DNA of 64,000 nt, from contig OZ244224.1 of the NCBI GenBank assembly GCA_965217015.1, forward strand, positions 1,860,001 through 1,924,000, given 5' to 3'. This DNA is from JAYQKL01 sp038142705 (GTDB taxonomy: Bacteria > Pseudomonadota > Alphaproteobacteria > RS24). Each line of letters starts with the position of its first letter. Positions within the stretch are counted from its first letter, which is position 1. The notes below the pieces were generated by a model that did not search any database, was not told the DNA's origin, and worked only from the letters and a program-made list of their open reading frames with translations. Positions 26,083 to 35,183 of the stretch are shown in pieces. Made by a program: the position numbers and the translations under genes.

Positions 26083-27115
26083 AATTTGTCACCCAATTTG
26101 TTTTTGCACCTGTATCAATTTGCATAAATTTCGTTTTGTTTAAGCCTTTTTTATCACACTCATTGCGTGTTTGAATTACAAAACGGGTTGGCTTTGTGCA
26201 TAAGGAAATATCCCCCGACCACACCAAGCGCCTGCCACCTTGACGCACAGGATTGCCAGCATCATCAACAGCTTCGGCATAGACAAAATAATAGCGCGCA
26301 TTCAGCGCTTCGCGAATCCCTTTTTGGCATTTTTGCGGGGGGATTTGTAGCCAGCCTTCGGTTTTGAACTTATCCCCCTGCACTTGCCCAACAGAAGCCC
26401 AAACCAAATAATCGGTCTTATTGCATAATAATAAACCGCGCGCGTTCTCAATCTCTTTCACGGCGCGATAAAGTTTATTGAGTAATTTTTGAGAAATCTG
26501 GCTATTGCGTGTGAGGCCATGCTCTTTTTGAAAATTATCAAGCGCCTTCAATGTGCGCCGGCCTGAATAGCCATCTATTTGCCCTACCTCATTGCCTAAT
26601 TCTTGCAATAACCGTTGGGCTGCTGCTGTTTTGGCGCGTTTGCGACCAAAGTCGAGTGAGTCCGAAAAGCTGATTTGAGGTTGGGCGCTTTGTGTGTCCA
26701 CATTAGCAAAGTCTGCTGATGTGAAGCCGCGCTCGCGACATTCACGGCGCCCATCAATATCAAAATCACCCTTAAAAGAAACGCAAAATTGCTCATTGCC
26801 CTCAAAGCGTTGTCCAGACCCAGCATATATATCATCGGACTGCGCATAGACATACACACGCTCATTGCCAGAAAGAGTGATTTGACTGTTTTCACAGCTG
26901 CCGGGCATGAGGGTTTGCCAACCCTTAGACTGGTTGGCCGCCCCAACCTGAAGCGCAACAGAGACATTTAGAAAATAACTCGTTTCATTGCACAGCTTTA
27001 ATTTCTTAAGCGGTTGGGCAGAAGCGATTGGCAGCCATGTAGTGAGCAGCAACCCAATAAGGAAGAGGCTGCAAATACCGCGCCCGAGCATCTGTTTAAG
27101 ATAGCGTGTCTGCAT
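26075..27115 (-). CDS. Exported protein with two DUF1036 domains and a peptidoglycan-binding-like core
   Basis: A 346-residue protein with a signal peptide ending around IASAQP (about 34). Two similar DUF1036 modules flank the middle: about 38-135 (LKLCNETSYFLNVSVAL to DGRRECRERGF) and about 232-335 (LLLCNKTDYLVWASVGQ to QTRNECDKKGL). Each starts with a CN motif and ends with a Cys-containing EC motif, possibly a disulfide pair. Between them, about 165-225, is a PG_binding_1-like helical region (LLQELGNEVGQIDGYSGRRTLKAL). It is likely periplasmic and may bind the cell wall; the function is unknown. Confidence 0.75.
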   Translation of the reverse strand: MQTRYLKQMLGRGICSLFLIGLLLTTWLPIASAQPLKKLKLCNETSYFLNVSVALQVGAANQSKGWQTLMPGSCENSQITLSGNERVYVYAQSDDIYAGSGQRFEGNEQFCVSFKGDFDIDGRRECRERGFTSADFANVDTQSAQPQISFSDSLDFGRKRAKTAAAQRLLQELGNEVGQIDGYSGRRTLKALDNFQKEHGLTRNSQISQKLLNKLYRAVKEIENARGLLLCNKTDYLVWASVGQVQGDKFKTEGWLQIPPQKCQKGIREALNARYYFVYAEAVDDAGNPVRQGGRRLVWSGDISLCTKPTRFVIQTRNECDKKGLNKTKFMQIDTGAKTNWVTNFE

Positions 27116-27123
27116 GACCTGCT

Positions 27124-28107
27124 TTACTCAATCAATGTGCCAGCGCCGAGTTCTGTGAAAAGCTCCAGCAAGATGGCATGCGGCACCCGTCCATCTAAAA
27201 TCGCAACGCCGCCAACGCCTTTTTTATGCGCTTCTATAGCGGTTTCCAGTTTCGGAATCATACCACCCTGAGCGGTGCCATTATTAATCAATTGCTTGGC
27301 GCGTCTTGCGGTCAGGCGTTCAATCAACGCCCCTTTTTTATCCATGACGCCTGCAATATCGGTCAGCAGCAATAGCCGTTCAGCCTGCAATGCCGCTGCC
27401 AATGCGCCAGCTGCAGTGTCGGCATTGATGTTGAGCGTATCGCCATTCGCGGTTGTGCCAACCGGCGCAATCACTGGTATCATGTCAGATGCGACAAGGG
27501 TTTCCAATATTTCAGGGTTCACCTTGCTCGGCATGCCCGCATAACCAAGATCCACAATTTTCTCAATATTGCTTTGCGGGTCTTTGCGTTTCGCTTTGGT
27601 CTTGCGCCCAACCAATAAATTTCCATCTTTGCCAGACAGGCCAATCGCTCGCCCGCCAGCTTGATTTATGGCGGTCACAATTTGTTTATTTATTGCCCCC
27701 GCCAGCACCATTTCAACAACCTCAATGGTTTGCTTATCTGTGATCCGCAAGCCGCCTGAGAATTTTGATTTAATGCCAAGCCGCGTCAGCATATCGTTAA
27801 TTTGGGGGCCGCCACCATGAACAATCACCGGATTAATGCCGGATTGTTTGAGCAACACAACATCATGGGCAAATTTTTGCGCCAGCGCGGCGTCGCCCAT
27901 AGCATGACCGCCATATTTAATCACAATTGTGCGTCTGTCATAGCGCTGCATAAAGGGCAGAGCCTCGGTTAGCACATGTGCTTTTTCAAGCCAAGCAGCG
28001 CTGGCGAGTGGTTTATTGGCTTTCGCGCTGCTTTTTTTCACGCCTGTTCTGCCTGCAGATTTTGTAACAGGTTTTTTTTTCGCAGTTGGTTTTTTTGATG
28101 CGGCCAT
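27124..28107 (-). CDS. argB: Acetylglutamate kinase with a Lys/Ala-rich N-terminal extension
   Basis: Phosphorylates N-acetylglutamate, the second step of arginine synthesis. The 327-residue protein has VIKYGGHAMGD, VHGGGPQIN, FSGGLRITD and LNINADTAAGALA. Residues 1-37 are an unusual basic tail (KKPTAKKKPVTKSAG...KKSSAKANKP) before the normal ArgB start at about WLEKAHVLTEALPF. GAGG lies 11 bases before the ATG; an internal GTG at GVKKSS is the only obvious alternative and keeps part of the tail. Eight bases separate it from the DUF1036 gene. Confidence 0.95.
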   Translation of the reverse strand: MAASKKPTAKKKPVTKSAGRTGVKKSSAKANKPLASAAWLEKAHVLTEALPFMQRYDRRTIVIKYGGHAMGDAALAQKFAHDVVLLKQSGINPVIVHGGGPQINDMLTRLGIKSKFSGGLRITDKQTIEVVEMVLAGAINKQIVTAINQAGGRAIGLSGKDGNLLVGRKTKAKRKDPQSNIEKIVDLGYAGMPSKVNPEILETLVASDMIPVIAPVGTTANGDTLNINADTAAGALAAALQAERLLLLTDIAGVMDKKGALIERLTARRAKQLINNGTAQGGMIPKLETAIEAHKKGVGGVAILDGRVPHAILLELFTELGAGTLIE

Positions 28108-28131
28108 TGTCGCAACCTCGTCTTAAACTCT

Positions 28132-28833
28132 CTAAGCTTTATAGCCTATTGATGGTAAATCAACCAGCGTGGCGATTTCAGCTTTCAGTTCATCTATCCC
28201 CAAATTTTTCTCGCTTGAGGTTAAATGAATAATAGGGTGCGCTGCTGGTCGTTTCTCAATCGCCTTTTTTACATTTTCAACGCAATCGGTCAAATCGCCT
28301 TTTTTCGGTTTATCGCTTTTGGTCAAAATAATCTGATAGGGCACCGCCGCCTTATCAAGGTCATCTAATTGTGCAAGGTCATTTTTTTTCAGGCCATGAC
28401 GCGCGTCAATCAAAACAAAAACCCGCCTCAATGTGGGGCGCCCCATAAGATATTGCACCAATAATTTGTTCCAGGCAGCAATTTTGGTTTTGGACTCACG
28501 GGCATAGCCATAACCAGGCATATCTACAATCCACAAGACTCCGTTCTCGTCTGGACTGCGATTGGGGGCGAGGGCAAAAAAATTCAGTTCTTGCGTGCGG
28601 CCCGGTGTTGAGGAAGTGCGCGCCAGATTTTTATGGCCTGTCAGGGCGTTGATTAAGCTTGATTTACCAACATTAGACCGCCCCGCAAAAGCAATTTCTA
28701 TGCGGTCAGCATCGGGCAAAAACTCAAGCGCTGGCACGCCTTTGCGAAAAACTGTACCTTGCGCAAAAAGCCATCGCCCTGCGGCCAGCGCGGCGGCTGT
28801 TTCTGATTGGCTATCACTGGGTGTGTCCGCCAT
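28132..28833 (-). CDS. engB: Ribosome biogenesis GTPase EngB (YihA/YsxC)
   Basis: A 233-residue TRAFAC GTPase. G1 is GRSNVGKSS, G2 region TPGRTQELNFF, G3 DMPGYGYA, G4 TKSDK, and G5 is near HLTSSEKNLG. It helps assemble the 50S subunit. AAGGAAAC precedes the ATG. It sits between yidC and argB. Confidence 0.96.
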   Translation of the reverse strand: MADTPSDSQSETAAALAAGRWLFAQGTVFRKGVPALEFLPDADRIEIAFAGRSNVGKSSLINALTGHKNLARTSSTPGRTQELNFFALAPNRSPDENGVLWIVDMPGYGYARESKTKIAAWNKLLVQYLMGRPTLRRVFVLIDARHGLKKNDLAQLDDLDKAAVPYQIILTKSDKPKKGDLTDCVENVKKAIEKRPAAHPIIHLTSSEKNLGIDELKAEIATLVDLPSIGYKA

Positions 28834-28873
28834 TTTGTTTCCTTCAAGCGATAGAAATATCTATTCTATGAGC

Positions 28874-30673
28874 TTAATCATTTTTCTTTTTATTGAAACC
28901 AAGATTGCTCAATAATTCGATTGAAGCCCCATTGCGGCGCATAATATAGCCTTGCTGCATGACCGATAAAATATTGTTCCAGGCCCAATAAATCACCAGA
29001 CCTGCTGGAAAACTTGCCAGTAAGAAGGTGAAGATAAGCGGCATGAACATAAAGATTTTACGCTGCACTGGGTCTGGCGCAGGTGGGTTCATCTGCATTT
29101 GGATAAACATGGTGATGCCCATAATGATGGGCCAAATGCCGAGCAATAAAAATTGTGGCGGGTCAAAAGGCAGCAGACCGAACAAATTAAACAATGAGGT
29201 CGGGTCTGGTGCTGACAAATCCTGTATCCAGCCAAAAAAGGGCTGATGGCGCATATCAATCGTGACATAAAGCACTTTATAAAGTGAGAAAAACACTGGA
29301 ATCTGAATAAAAATTGGCAGACAACCTGCCATTGGATTGAGTTTTTCTTCACGATATAGTTTGAGCAATTCCTGCTGCTGGCGGGGTTTGTCATCAGCAA
29401 AACTTTCCCGAATGCGGGTCATTTCAGGGCTGAGCTTTTTCATTTTGGCCATGGTCACATAGGATTTGTTGGCCAATGGGAAAAACACCAATTTGATGAT
29501 GACGGTGACAATTAAAATAGCCACGCCATAATTGCCAATCAGGCTGTAAAAATAAGCCAGCATTTGGAACATGGGTTTGGTCAAGAAATAGAACCAGCCC
29601 CAGTCAATCAATAAATCAAACTTATAAACTCCGCTTTGCTCATAACCATCAATCATATCGACTTTTTTCGCGCCAGCAAAAAGCTGCGATTCAACCGAAA
29701 CAGTCTGGCCCGGGTCAATTATTTTTCCGTTTAAGAGAAAATCAGTTCGATAGGTTGGGGTCTGGTTGCGGTTATTTGTGTCGCCTGCCAGGCGCGCCTG
29801 AAAGGTTTCTCCTTGCGGGGGAATAAGCGCTGTGGCCCAGTATTTGTCGGTTAGCCCAAGCCAGCCATTTTTAGCTTCATGCTTGGTGGCCGGATCCTCA
29901 ATCAAGTCACTATAGTCAATTTCAAGCAGGCCTGGTTCTTCACCCAAAACACCAACGGCGCCCTCATGCAGCACAAAAATTTCTGCGCCGTCTGGCGTGC
30001 CACGCTTGGTGATTTGCCCATACGGGTAGAGCGTGACGCTTTTATTGGTGGTGTTTTCTACCGATTGGCTGATGGTGAACATGAATTGGTCATCGACAGA
30101 AATATGACGCCGGAAAATAAGACCATTGGCGGCATCATGGCGCAAGGTAACAGGAGAATTCGGGGTCAGCTTATCTCCTGTTTCAACTTGCCAAATTGTG
30201 TCGGGGGCGGGCAGGTGATTGTTCACATCGCCGCGCCCAATCCAGCCATAGCTGGCTTGCCAGTAATTGGTTTCGTTTTCAGGCGATAGAAGCTGAACTG
30301 TTTCATCGCTCCCAAGCGCGATTGGATATTGACTTAAAGAAAGCTCATCAAGCCGCGCCCCCATTAAGGCAATGCTGCCTTTGAGCTGTGGTGTTTCAAT
30401 CTGTAGGCGCGGGCTGCTTGTGATATTGGGTGCGCTATTGGTGAGTTTTGCAAATGGTGTTGGCGCCTCATCACCACTTAAAGCGGGGGTGTTGTTATAA
30501 GTTGGGGTGGCATTCACTTGGCCATCTCGTCCAGCATTTGCCGCTTCCTCTGCTTGCTTGCGGGCTGCTTGCTGTGCCGCAATTTGCGGGTCAATCACAA
30601 AATATTGCCAACCCAGCATAACGCCGATACACAGCACAATTGCGAGGATAAAATTACCATTATTCTGAGTCAC
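28874..30673 (-). CDS. yidC: Membrane protein insertase YidC
   Basis: A 599-residue Gram-negative YidC. It has an N-terminal anchor (FILAIVLCIGVMLGWQYFVI), a large periplasmic domain (about 80-365) and the C-terminal insertase core with GNYGVAILIVTVIIKLVFFPL, MAGCLPIFIQIPVFFSLYKVLY and MFMPLIFTFLLASFPAGLVIYW. The start is GTG with GAGGAGG seven bases upstream, overlapping the rnpA stop (GTGA). The usual yidD gene between rnpA and yidC is missing. Confidence 0.97.
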   Translation of the reverse strand: MTQNNGNFILAIVLCIGVMLGWQYFVIDPQIAAQQAARKQAEEAANAGRDGQVNATPTYNNTPALSGDEAPTPFAKLTNSAPNITSSPRLQIETPQLKGSIALMGARLDELSLSQYPIALGSDETVQLLSPENETNYWQASYGWIGRGDVNNHLPAPDTIWQVETGDKLTPNSPVTLRHDAANGLIFRRHISVDDQFMFTISQSVENTTNKSVTLYPYGQITKRGTPDGAEIFVLHEGAVGVLGEEPGLLEIDYSDLIEDPATKHEAKNGWLGLTDKYWATALIPPQGETFQARLAGDTNNRNQTPTYRTDFLLNGKIIDPGQTVSVESQLFAGAKKVDMIDGYEQSGVYKFDLLIDWGWFYFLTKPMFQMLAYFYSLIGNYGVAILIVTVIIKLVFFPLANKSYVTMAKMKKLSPEMTRIRESFADDKPRQQQELLKLYREEKLNPMAGCLPIFIQIPVFFSLYKVLYVTIDMRHQPFFGWIQDLSAPDPTSLFNLFGLLPFDPPQFLLLGIWPIIMGITMFIQMQMNPPAPDPVQRKIFMFMPLIFTFLLASFPAGLVIYWAWNNILSVMQQGYIMRRNGASIELLSNLGFNKKKND

Positions 30674-31083
30674 GGGTGAGCCTCCTCAACAGACGCAAAT
30701 GAAGTTAGATTGGCATTATCATGAACGCGCTTAAGCGCAGATTCAAGGTCTTTTGCCAGAGATGCATAAGACTGCTCTCGCGTTGCGGCGCGGGCAATCA
30801 AAACATAATCAAAGCCGCTTTTACCTTTTTGGGGTAAAATTTCTTCTGCCAAAGCGCGCAAACGGCGCCGCGCGCGATTGCGGGCAACGGCATTACCGGT
30901 CTTTTTGCTGGCGGTTAACCCAAATCTCATTTCATGGTCAGGCGGGGTACGAGTTGATTGTTTTGTTTTATCTTGTCCTGCGCGGTGAAGCGCTTGCAAA
31001 ACCAGCCCACGACGCACTTGCTTATTGCCTTTGGCGACAGCCAAAAACTCTCGTCTGACTTTGAGTCGCGCGAGCTGGGTCAT
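30670..31083 (-). CDS. rnpA: Ribonuclease P protein component
   Basis: A 137-residue RnpA, basic protein cofactor of RNase P. The core motif is GLTASKKTGNAVARNRARRRLRALAEEI, with the RNR-type helix. The ATG at 31083 is preferred; a TTG two codons earlier is also in frame. It follows rpmH by 20 bases and overlaps yidC by four, consistent with the conserved rpmH-rnpA-yidC order. Confidence 0.94.
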   Translation of the reverse strand: MTQLARLKVRREFLAVAKGNKQVRRGLVLQALHRAGQDKTKQSTRTPPDHEMRFGLTASKKTGNAVARNRARRRLRALAEEILPQKGKSGFDYVLIARAATREQSYASLAKDLESALKRVHDNANLTSFASVEEAHP

Positions 31084-31103
31084 GGACAAATGGACGTTGC
31101 CCT

Positions 31104-31238
31104 TTATGCGGACAGACGCTTGCGACCTTTTGAACGGCGGCGATTGAGAATCTGGCGGCCATTTTTGGTTGCCATGCGTGACCGGAAACCGTGGCGGCGT
31201 TTGCGGACCAGGTTAGAGGGTTGAAATGTGCGCTTCAT
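31104..31238 (-). CDS. rpmH: 50S ribosomal protein L34
   Basis: A 44-codon frame starting at 31238 with AAGGAGAAAGCC before the ATG. The translation begins MKRTFQPSNLVRKRRHGFRS, followed by MATKNGRQILNRRR and GRKRLSA, the complete universal L34 sequence. It heads the rnpA-yidC-engB-argB run. Confidence 0.98.
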   Translation of the reverse strand: MKRTFQPSNLVRKRRHGFRSRMATKNGRQILNRRRSKGRKRLSA

Positions 31239-31392
31239 GGCTTTCTCCTTAGTTTCACGGCAAATGCTGCCCGAAACTGATATTGCATAAACTTTGACAG
31301 GGATTTAGCTAAAAAACAGCCATAAGTCAATGCAGTTATGCTGTTTGTCGCTGTTTTTACAATTTTTATGCATTTGTTTGGGGTTGTTTGAG

Positions 31393-31432
31393 CTGTTCAC
31401 CTTTGCCGCCCACTTCACAATTGTGTGAACAG
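31393..31432. other. Inverted repeat CTGTTCAC / GTGAACAG in the rpmH upstream region
   Basis: CTGTTCAC at 31393-31400 and GTGAACAG at 31425-31432 are exact inverted repeats separated by 24 bases. Inside is a second small palindrome, CACAATTGTG (31416-31425). The site lies in the 287-base gap between rpmH and the divergent fusion gene. It could be an operator or a hairpin; no known motif is recognised. Confidence 0.5.
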
Positions 31433-31525
31433 GTGATTTTAGGCTGGACAACGCCGTCCTAGCAAAGTTTCATGGCATGCAGGTTCGTGATAGCGCATAA
31501 AGTAGCGACATGTTAGCGTGGTATA

Positions 31526-33667
31526 ATGTTTTTAAGTCGGTTCAAAAAATTTCTGCCCTTAATCGTCATTGTGGTCGCAATGGCTGTGGTGTTTTCCTTG
31601 GGGCTTGATGAGTGGCTCAATTGGGAGATATTGCGCCAGCATGAAAGCAATCTGAAACAAACAGTTGCGCAACACCCTGTGCTTTTGGGGGCGTTGTTTG
31701 TGCTGATTTATACCATCGTGGTGGCACTCTCCTTGCCGGCGGCTACGGTTTTGACCCTAAGTGGGGGGCTTATTTTTGGCCCGCTTTGGGGCGGTGGGCT
31801 GACAATTATTGGTGCCACAAGCGGTGCCTGTTTGATATTTCTGGCGACACGCTCTGCCTTTGGTGATTTTTTCAGGAAAAAAGCAGGTTCGCGCTTGCAG
31901 CAATTTCAACAAGGCTTCCAGCGTGATGCCGTTTCCTATTTGTTAATGGTGCGGTTTATTCCAATCTTTCCGTTTTTCTTGGTCAATATTGCGGCTGCCT
32001 TGACGGGCGTTTCTTTTCTGACCTTTGCGCTGACGACAGCTTTTGGCATTGCGCCGGGTACTTTTATTTATGCCAGTGTGGGCAATGGTATTTCGGTGGT
32101 TCTCGCGCAAGGCAAGGCGCCGGATTTGGGCATTATTTTTGAGCCTGCTGTGTTTCTGCCCCTCACAGGGCTGGGTGTGTTGAGCCTCTTGCCGATATTT
32201 ATTCGCAAAGTCCAGCAGGTGAAGCAGCTTGAAGAAAAAAAGAAAAAGCTGATTAAAACTGATATTTGCGTCATTGGAGCTGGCTCTGGCGGGTTGTCCG
32301 TGGCGGCGGGCGCGGTTCAAATGGGTGCGCGCACGGTTTTAATTGAGCGCGATAAAATGGGCGGCGACTGCCTGAACTATGGCTGCGTGCCATCAAAAGC
32401 GCTTTTGGCGGCAGCTGATGCGGCAGCGCAAGCTCAGCAGGCTAAAAAATTAGGTGTGCAGACAGGCGCTATCAAGCCAGACTATCAGCAAGTGCAGGCG
32501 CATGTGGCAGATGTGATTGCGGAAATTGAGCCCCATGACTCAGTTGAGCGGTTTGAAGGTTTGGGCGTGCAGGTGCTCAAAGGTGCGGCGCGATTTGAAA
32601 ATGCCAATACGGTGCAAGTTGGCACCACGCGTGTGCGCGCCAAGCGTTTTGTTATCGCAACAGGTTCAACAGCCGCCATTCCGCCCATTCAAGGCCTGAA
32701 AAAAGTAGATTATCTGACCAATGAAACTTTGTTTGATATGCCTGATTTCCCAACCCATTTGATTATTATTGGGGGCGGCGCGATTGGTGTTGAAATGGCA
32801 CAAGCGCATGCGCGTTTGGGCGCGAAAGTTACGATTTTAGAGCAGGCGCGATTGCTGCCTCAAATTGATGCTGATGTGGTGGATATTTTGCGCGCAAAAT
32901 TGCAATCTGAAGGCGTTGAGTGTTTGGAAGGCGTGAAAATTAAATCAGTCTCTCAAGCCAAAAAATTGATTAAAGTGACTTTTTCAGATGCCGATAGCAC
33001 GCATCTTTTAACGGGCTCGCATATTTTGGTCGCGGCAGGGCGCAAGCCACAAACCGCAGGGTTGCAGCTTGATAAAGCCCAAATTAACTATGACGCTCAA
33101 GGCATTAAGGTTGACCGCCGTTTGCGCACCAGTAATAAAAAAATCTTTGCCATTGGTGATGTGACAGGTCTGGCGCAATTAACCCATGCGGCGGGCTATC
33201 ATGCCGGCATTGTTATTCGCAATGCTTTGTTCAAATTACCCGCCCGCGCCCAGCATGAGATAATGCCGCAAGCGGTTTATACCAATCCGGAGCTGGCCAG
33301 TGTTGGCTTGACCGAGCAAGAAGCGCAGGCGCAGAATATTGAGCATCAAATTTTAATTTCTGAATTTGCAGATAATGACCGCGCGCGGGCGGAAAAATCG
33401 ACAGAGGGCTTGATTAAGCTGGTGCTGTCCAAAAAGGGTAAGATTTTAGGCGCCACGATTATTGGTAAAAATGCAGGTGATTTATTATCAGTATGGACGC
33501 TGGCGCTGGAACAAAAATTAACAATTGGCGCGATGGCCAGCACCATTGCGCCTTATCCAACGCGGGCGGAAATTTCAAAACGGGTGGCTGGAAGTTATTA
33601 TACGCCCAGCCTGTTTAGTCAAAAAACCAAGAGGTTAGTGCGATTGCTCAATTTATTTAGTTCGTAA
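31526..33667 (+). CDS. Fusion of a VTT/DedA-like (TVP38/TMEM64) membrane domain with a flavin disulfide oxidoreductase
   Basis: A 713-residue protein. Residues 1-235 are a TVP38/TMEM64 (SNARE-associated, VTT) membrane domain with LTLSGGLIFGPLWGG and the MVRFIPIFPFFLVNIAAAL signature. From about 244 it is a pyridine nucleotide-disulfide oxidoreductase: FAD site VIGAGSGGLSVAAG, redox pair C282 and C287 (CLNYGC), NAD site IIGGGAIGVEMAQ, second FAD motif FAIGDVTG, and a dimerisation domain. The usual C-terminal His-Pro-Thr region reads YPTRAE. It resembles mercuric reductase or dihydrolipoamide dehydrogenase; the substrate is unknown. It lies 18 bases before a histidine kinase. Confidence 0.9.
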   Translation: MFLSRFKKFLPLIVIVVAMAVVFSLGLDEWLNWEILRQHESNLKQTVAQHPVLLGALFVLIYTIVVALSLPAATVLTLSGGLIFGPLWGGGLTIIGATSGACLIFLATRSAFGDFFRKKAGSRLQQFQQGFQRDAVSYLLMVRFIPIFPFFLVNIAAALTGVSFLTFALTTAFGIAPGTFIYASVGNGISVVLAQGKAPDLGIIFEPAVFLPLTGLGVLSLLPIFIRKVQQVKQLEEKKKKLIKTDICVIGAGSGGLSVAAGAVQMGARTVLIERDKMGGDCLNYGCVPSKALLAAADAAAQAQQAKKLGVQTGAIKPDYQQVQAHVADVIAEIEPHDSVERFEGLGVQVLKGAARFENANTVQVGTTRVRAKRFVIATGSTAAIPPIQGLKKVDYLTNETLFDMPDFPTHLIIIGGGAIGVEMAQAHARLGAKVTILEQARLLPQIDADVVDILRAKLQSEGVECLEGVKIKSVSQAKKLIKVTFSDADSTHLLTGSHILVAAGRKPQTAGLQLDKAQINYDAQGIKVDRRLRTSNKKIFAIGDVTGLAQLTHAAGYHAGIVIRNALFKLPARAQHEIMPQAVYTNPELASVGLTEQEAQAQNIEHQILISEFADNDRARAEKSTEGLIKLVLSKKGKILGATIIGKNAGDLLSVWTLALEQKLTIGAMASTIAPYPTRAEISKRVAGSYYTPSLFSQKTKRLVRLLNLFSS

Positions 33668-33685
33668 ATTTGCGTAGGTGGGAAA

Positions 33686-35167
33686 ATGAATAAGCGTCAG
33701 CGTGTTGGCAGTGGGCCAATACAAGTCTTGTGGCAAAAATGGCAGGCGATTAGCCCAATTCAAAAAGGGGCTTTCAGGCTGATTGGCCGGTTTTTGTTGG
33801 TTTTCATTGTCATGAATATTTTGCTCACGCCTTTATTTATGCATTTTGCGCGTGACTATAATATGCGCCTTATCCATAAAGACGCGCTGGTGGCGCATCA
33901 ATTTATAAGCTCTGGGGCGGCGTTAAACGCCCAACAAAAACAAGCTTTTGTTACCCATCAAAATTTGCGGGGGATCATCGTGTCGCAAAATGCCAATGCA
34001 TTGGCTGATGACGCGCAAATCTTTTGGTTTTCGGAAAATAATCAGGATTTATCCAATCTTTATATTTCTAATTTAGACCAAGATGGGTTGATTGAAAATC
34101 TGCGCCAAATCGCACATTTGGTACTCACCCCAAATAATAAAAACGCCATTGTGACGAAATATAATCCGGCCTTAAAAGCTTATGTTTCGGCGATTTATGC
34201 TCAAGAAACCACCATAAACGTCATTCATTATTCAAATCGGATTTCAACCATATTTATCGCACTCTTTAGCTTTGGCTTGGCTTTGATGATGCAGCGTATT
34301 TTTCATCGCGAAGTATCAAATTATATGACGGATTTATTGGTTTCGCTTTATGGCAAAAAACTCAAAATTGATAAAAAGAGTTTGTCGTCTGACGGGCCTG
34401 GTTCCATTGACCATTTGCAAGCGCGCCTGAATGACCATATTGATGAGCAAGCGCGCCTAGCGTCATTGGGTGCGGGGGCTGTGCGTCTGGCGCATGATAT
34501 TCGCAACGCGCTGGCCAGTTTGCAATTATTTGCGGATAAGCTTTCTTATTCAGAAAATGAAAGCGATAAGGCAATGGGGTCGCGTATGAATATTAGCATT
34601 GAACGCGCTGTGAGCTTATGTGATTGGGCAACGCGATATTCTTCAAGCCGTAAAAAGACAATCAATTTTGCCCGTCAGCCTTTACAGTCACTGGTTGACG
34701 AGGTGCTGACGCTCGTGCGCTTGCATGATGTGGGGCATAATGTTGAGCTGAAAAATAAAATAAAGGCTGGTGAATATATGGATTGTGAACGCAATCTCGC
34801 CTTTCGGATTATTTATAATATTGTGCTAAATGCTATTCAGGCGATTTCTGCCAGTGGCAAAAAAGGCGTGGTGAGTGTGAATAGCCAAATTGAAAAAGGC
34901 GGCATCACGCTTATTATTGAAGATACGGGGCCGGGCATGAGCGCAGAGACTGTTGAGAATTTATTTACCCCCTATCAGGGCAGTCTTAAGCCCGGTGGCA
35001 CTGGGCTTGGCATGGCGATTGCCAATGAATTGGCGCGCTGGCATGAGGGTCGGCTCGAGTTGCGCCAAACTGGTGCGCAAGGGTCGACCTTTACGCTTTA
35101 TATGCCAAATGTGAAAGCTGACAACACAGTCAGCACAGCCGCCACTGAGACAATAGAGGTTGCCTAA
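33686..35167 (+). CDS. Sensor histidine kinase without an adjacent response regulator
   Basis: A 493-residue membrane kinase. Two membrane segments (about 33-55 and 185-203) bracket a periplasmic sensor region of about 130 residues. A HAMP-like linker leads to an H box with His270 (LAHDIRNALASL), then a HATPase_c domain with NIVLNAIQAI (N box), DTGPGMS (G1) and GGTGLGMAIA (G2). No receiver domain is seen in it or beside it, so its partner is elsewhere. GGTGGGAAA precedes the ATG. It is close enough to the fusion gene to be cotranscribed, which suggests a link to redox or membrane stress (inference). Confidence 0.9.
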   Translation: MNKRQRVGSGPIQVLWQKWQAISPIQKGAFRLIGRFLLVFIVMNILLTPLFMHFARDYNMRLIHKDALVAHQFISSGAALNAQQKQAFVTHQNLRGIIVSQNANALADDAQIFWFSENNQDLSNLYISNLDQDGLIENLRQIAHLVLTPNNKNAIVTKYNPALKAYVSAIYAQETTINVIHYSNRISTIFIALFSFGLALMMQRIFHREVSNYMTDLLVSLYGKKLKIDKKSLSSDGPGSIDHLQARLNDHIDEQARLASLGAGAVRLAHDIRNALASLQLFADKLSYSENESDKAMGSRMNISIERAVSLCDWATRYSSSRKKTINFARQPLQSLVDEVLTLVRLHDVGHNVELKNKIKAGEYMDCERNLAFRIIYNIVLNAIQAISASGKKGVVSVNSQIEKGGITLIIEDTGPGMSAETVENLFTPYQGSLKPGGTGLGMAIANELARWHEGRLELRQTGAQGSTFTLYMPNVKADNTVSTAATETIEVA

Positions 35168-35183
35168 CGGCTGCACAGCGCGA

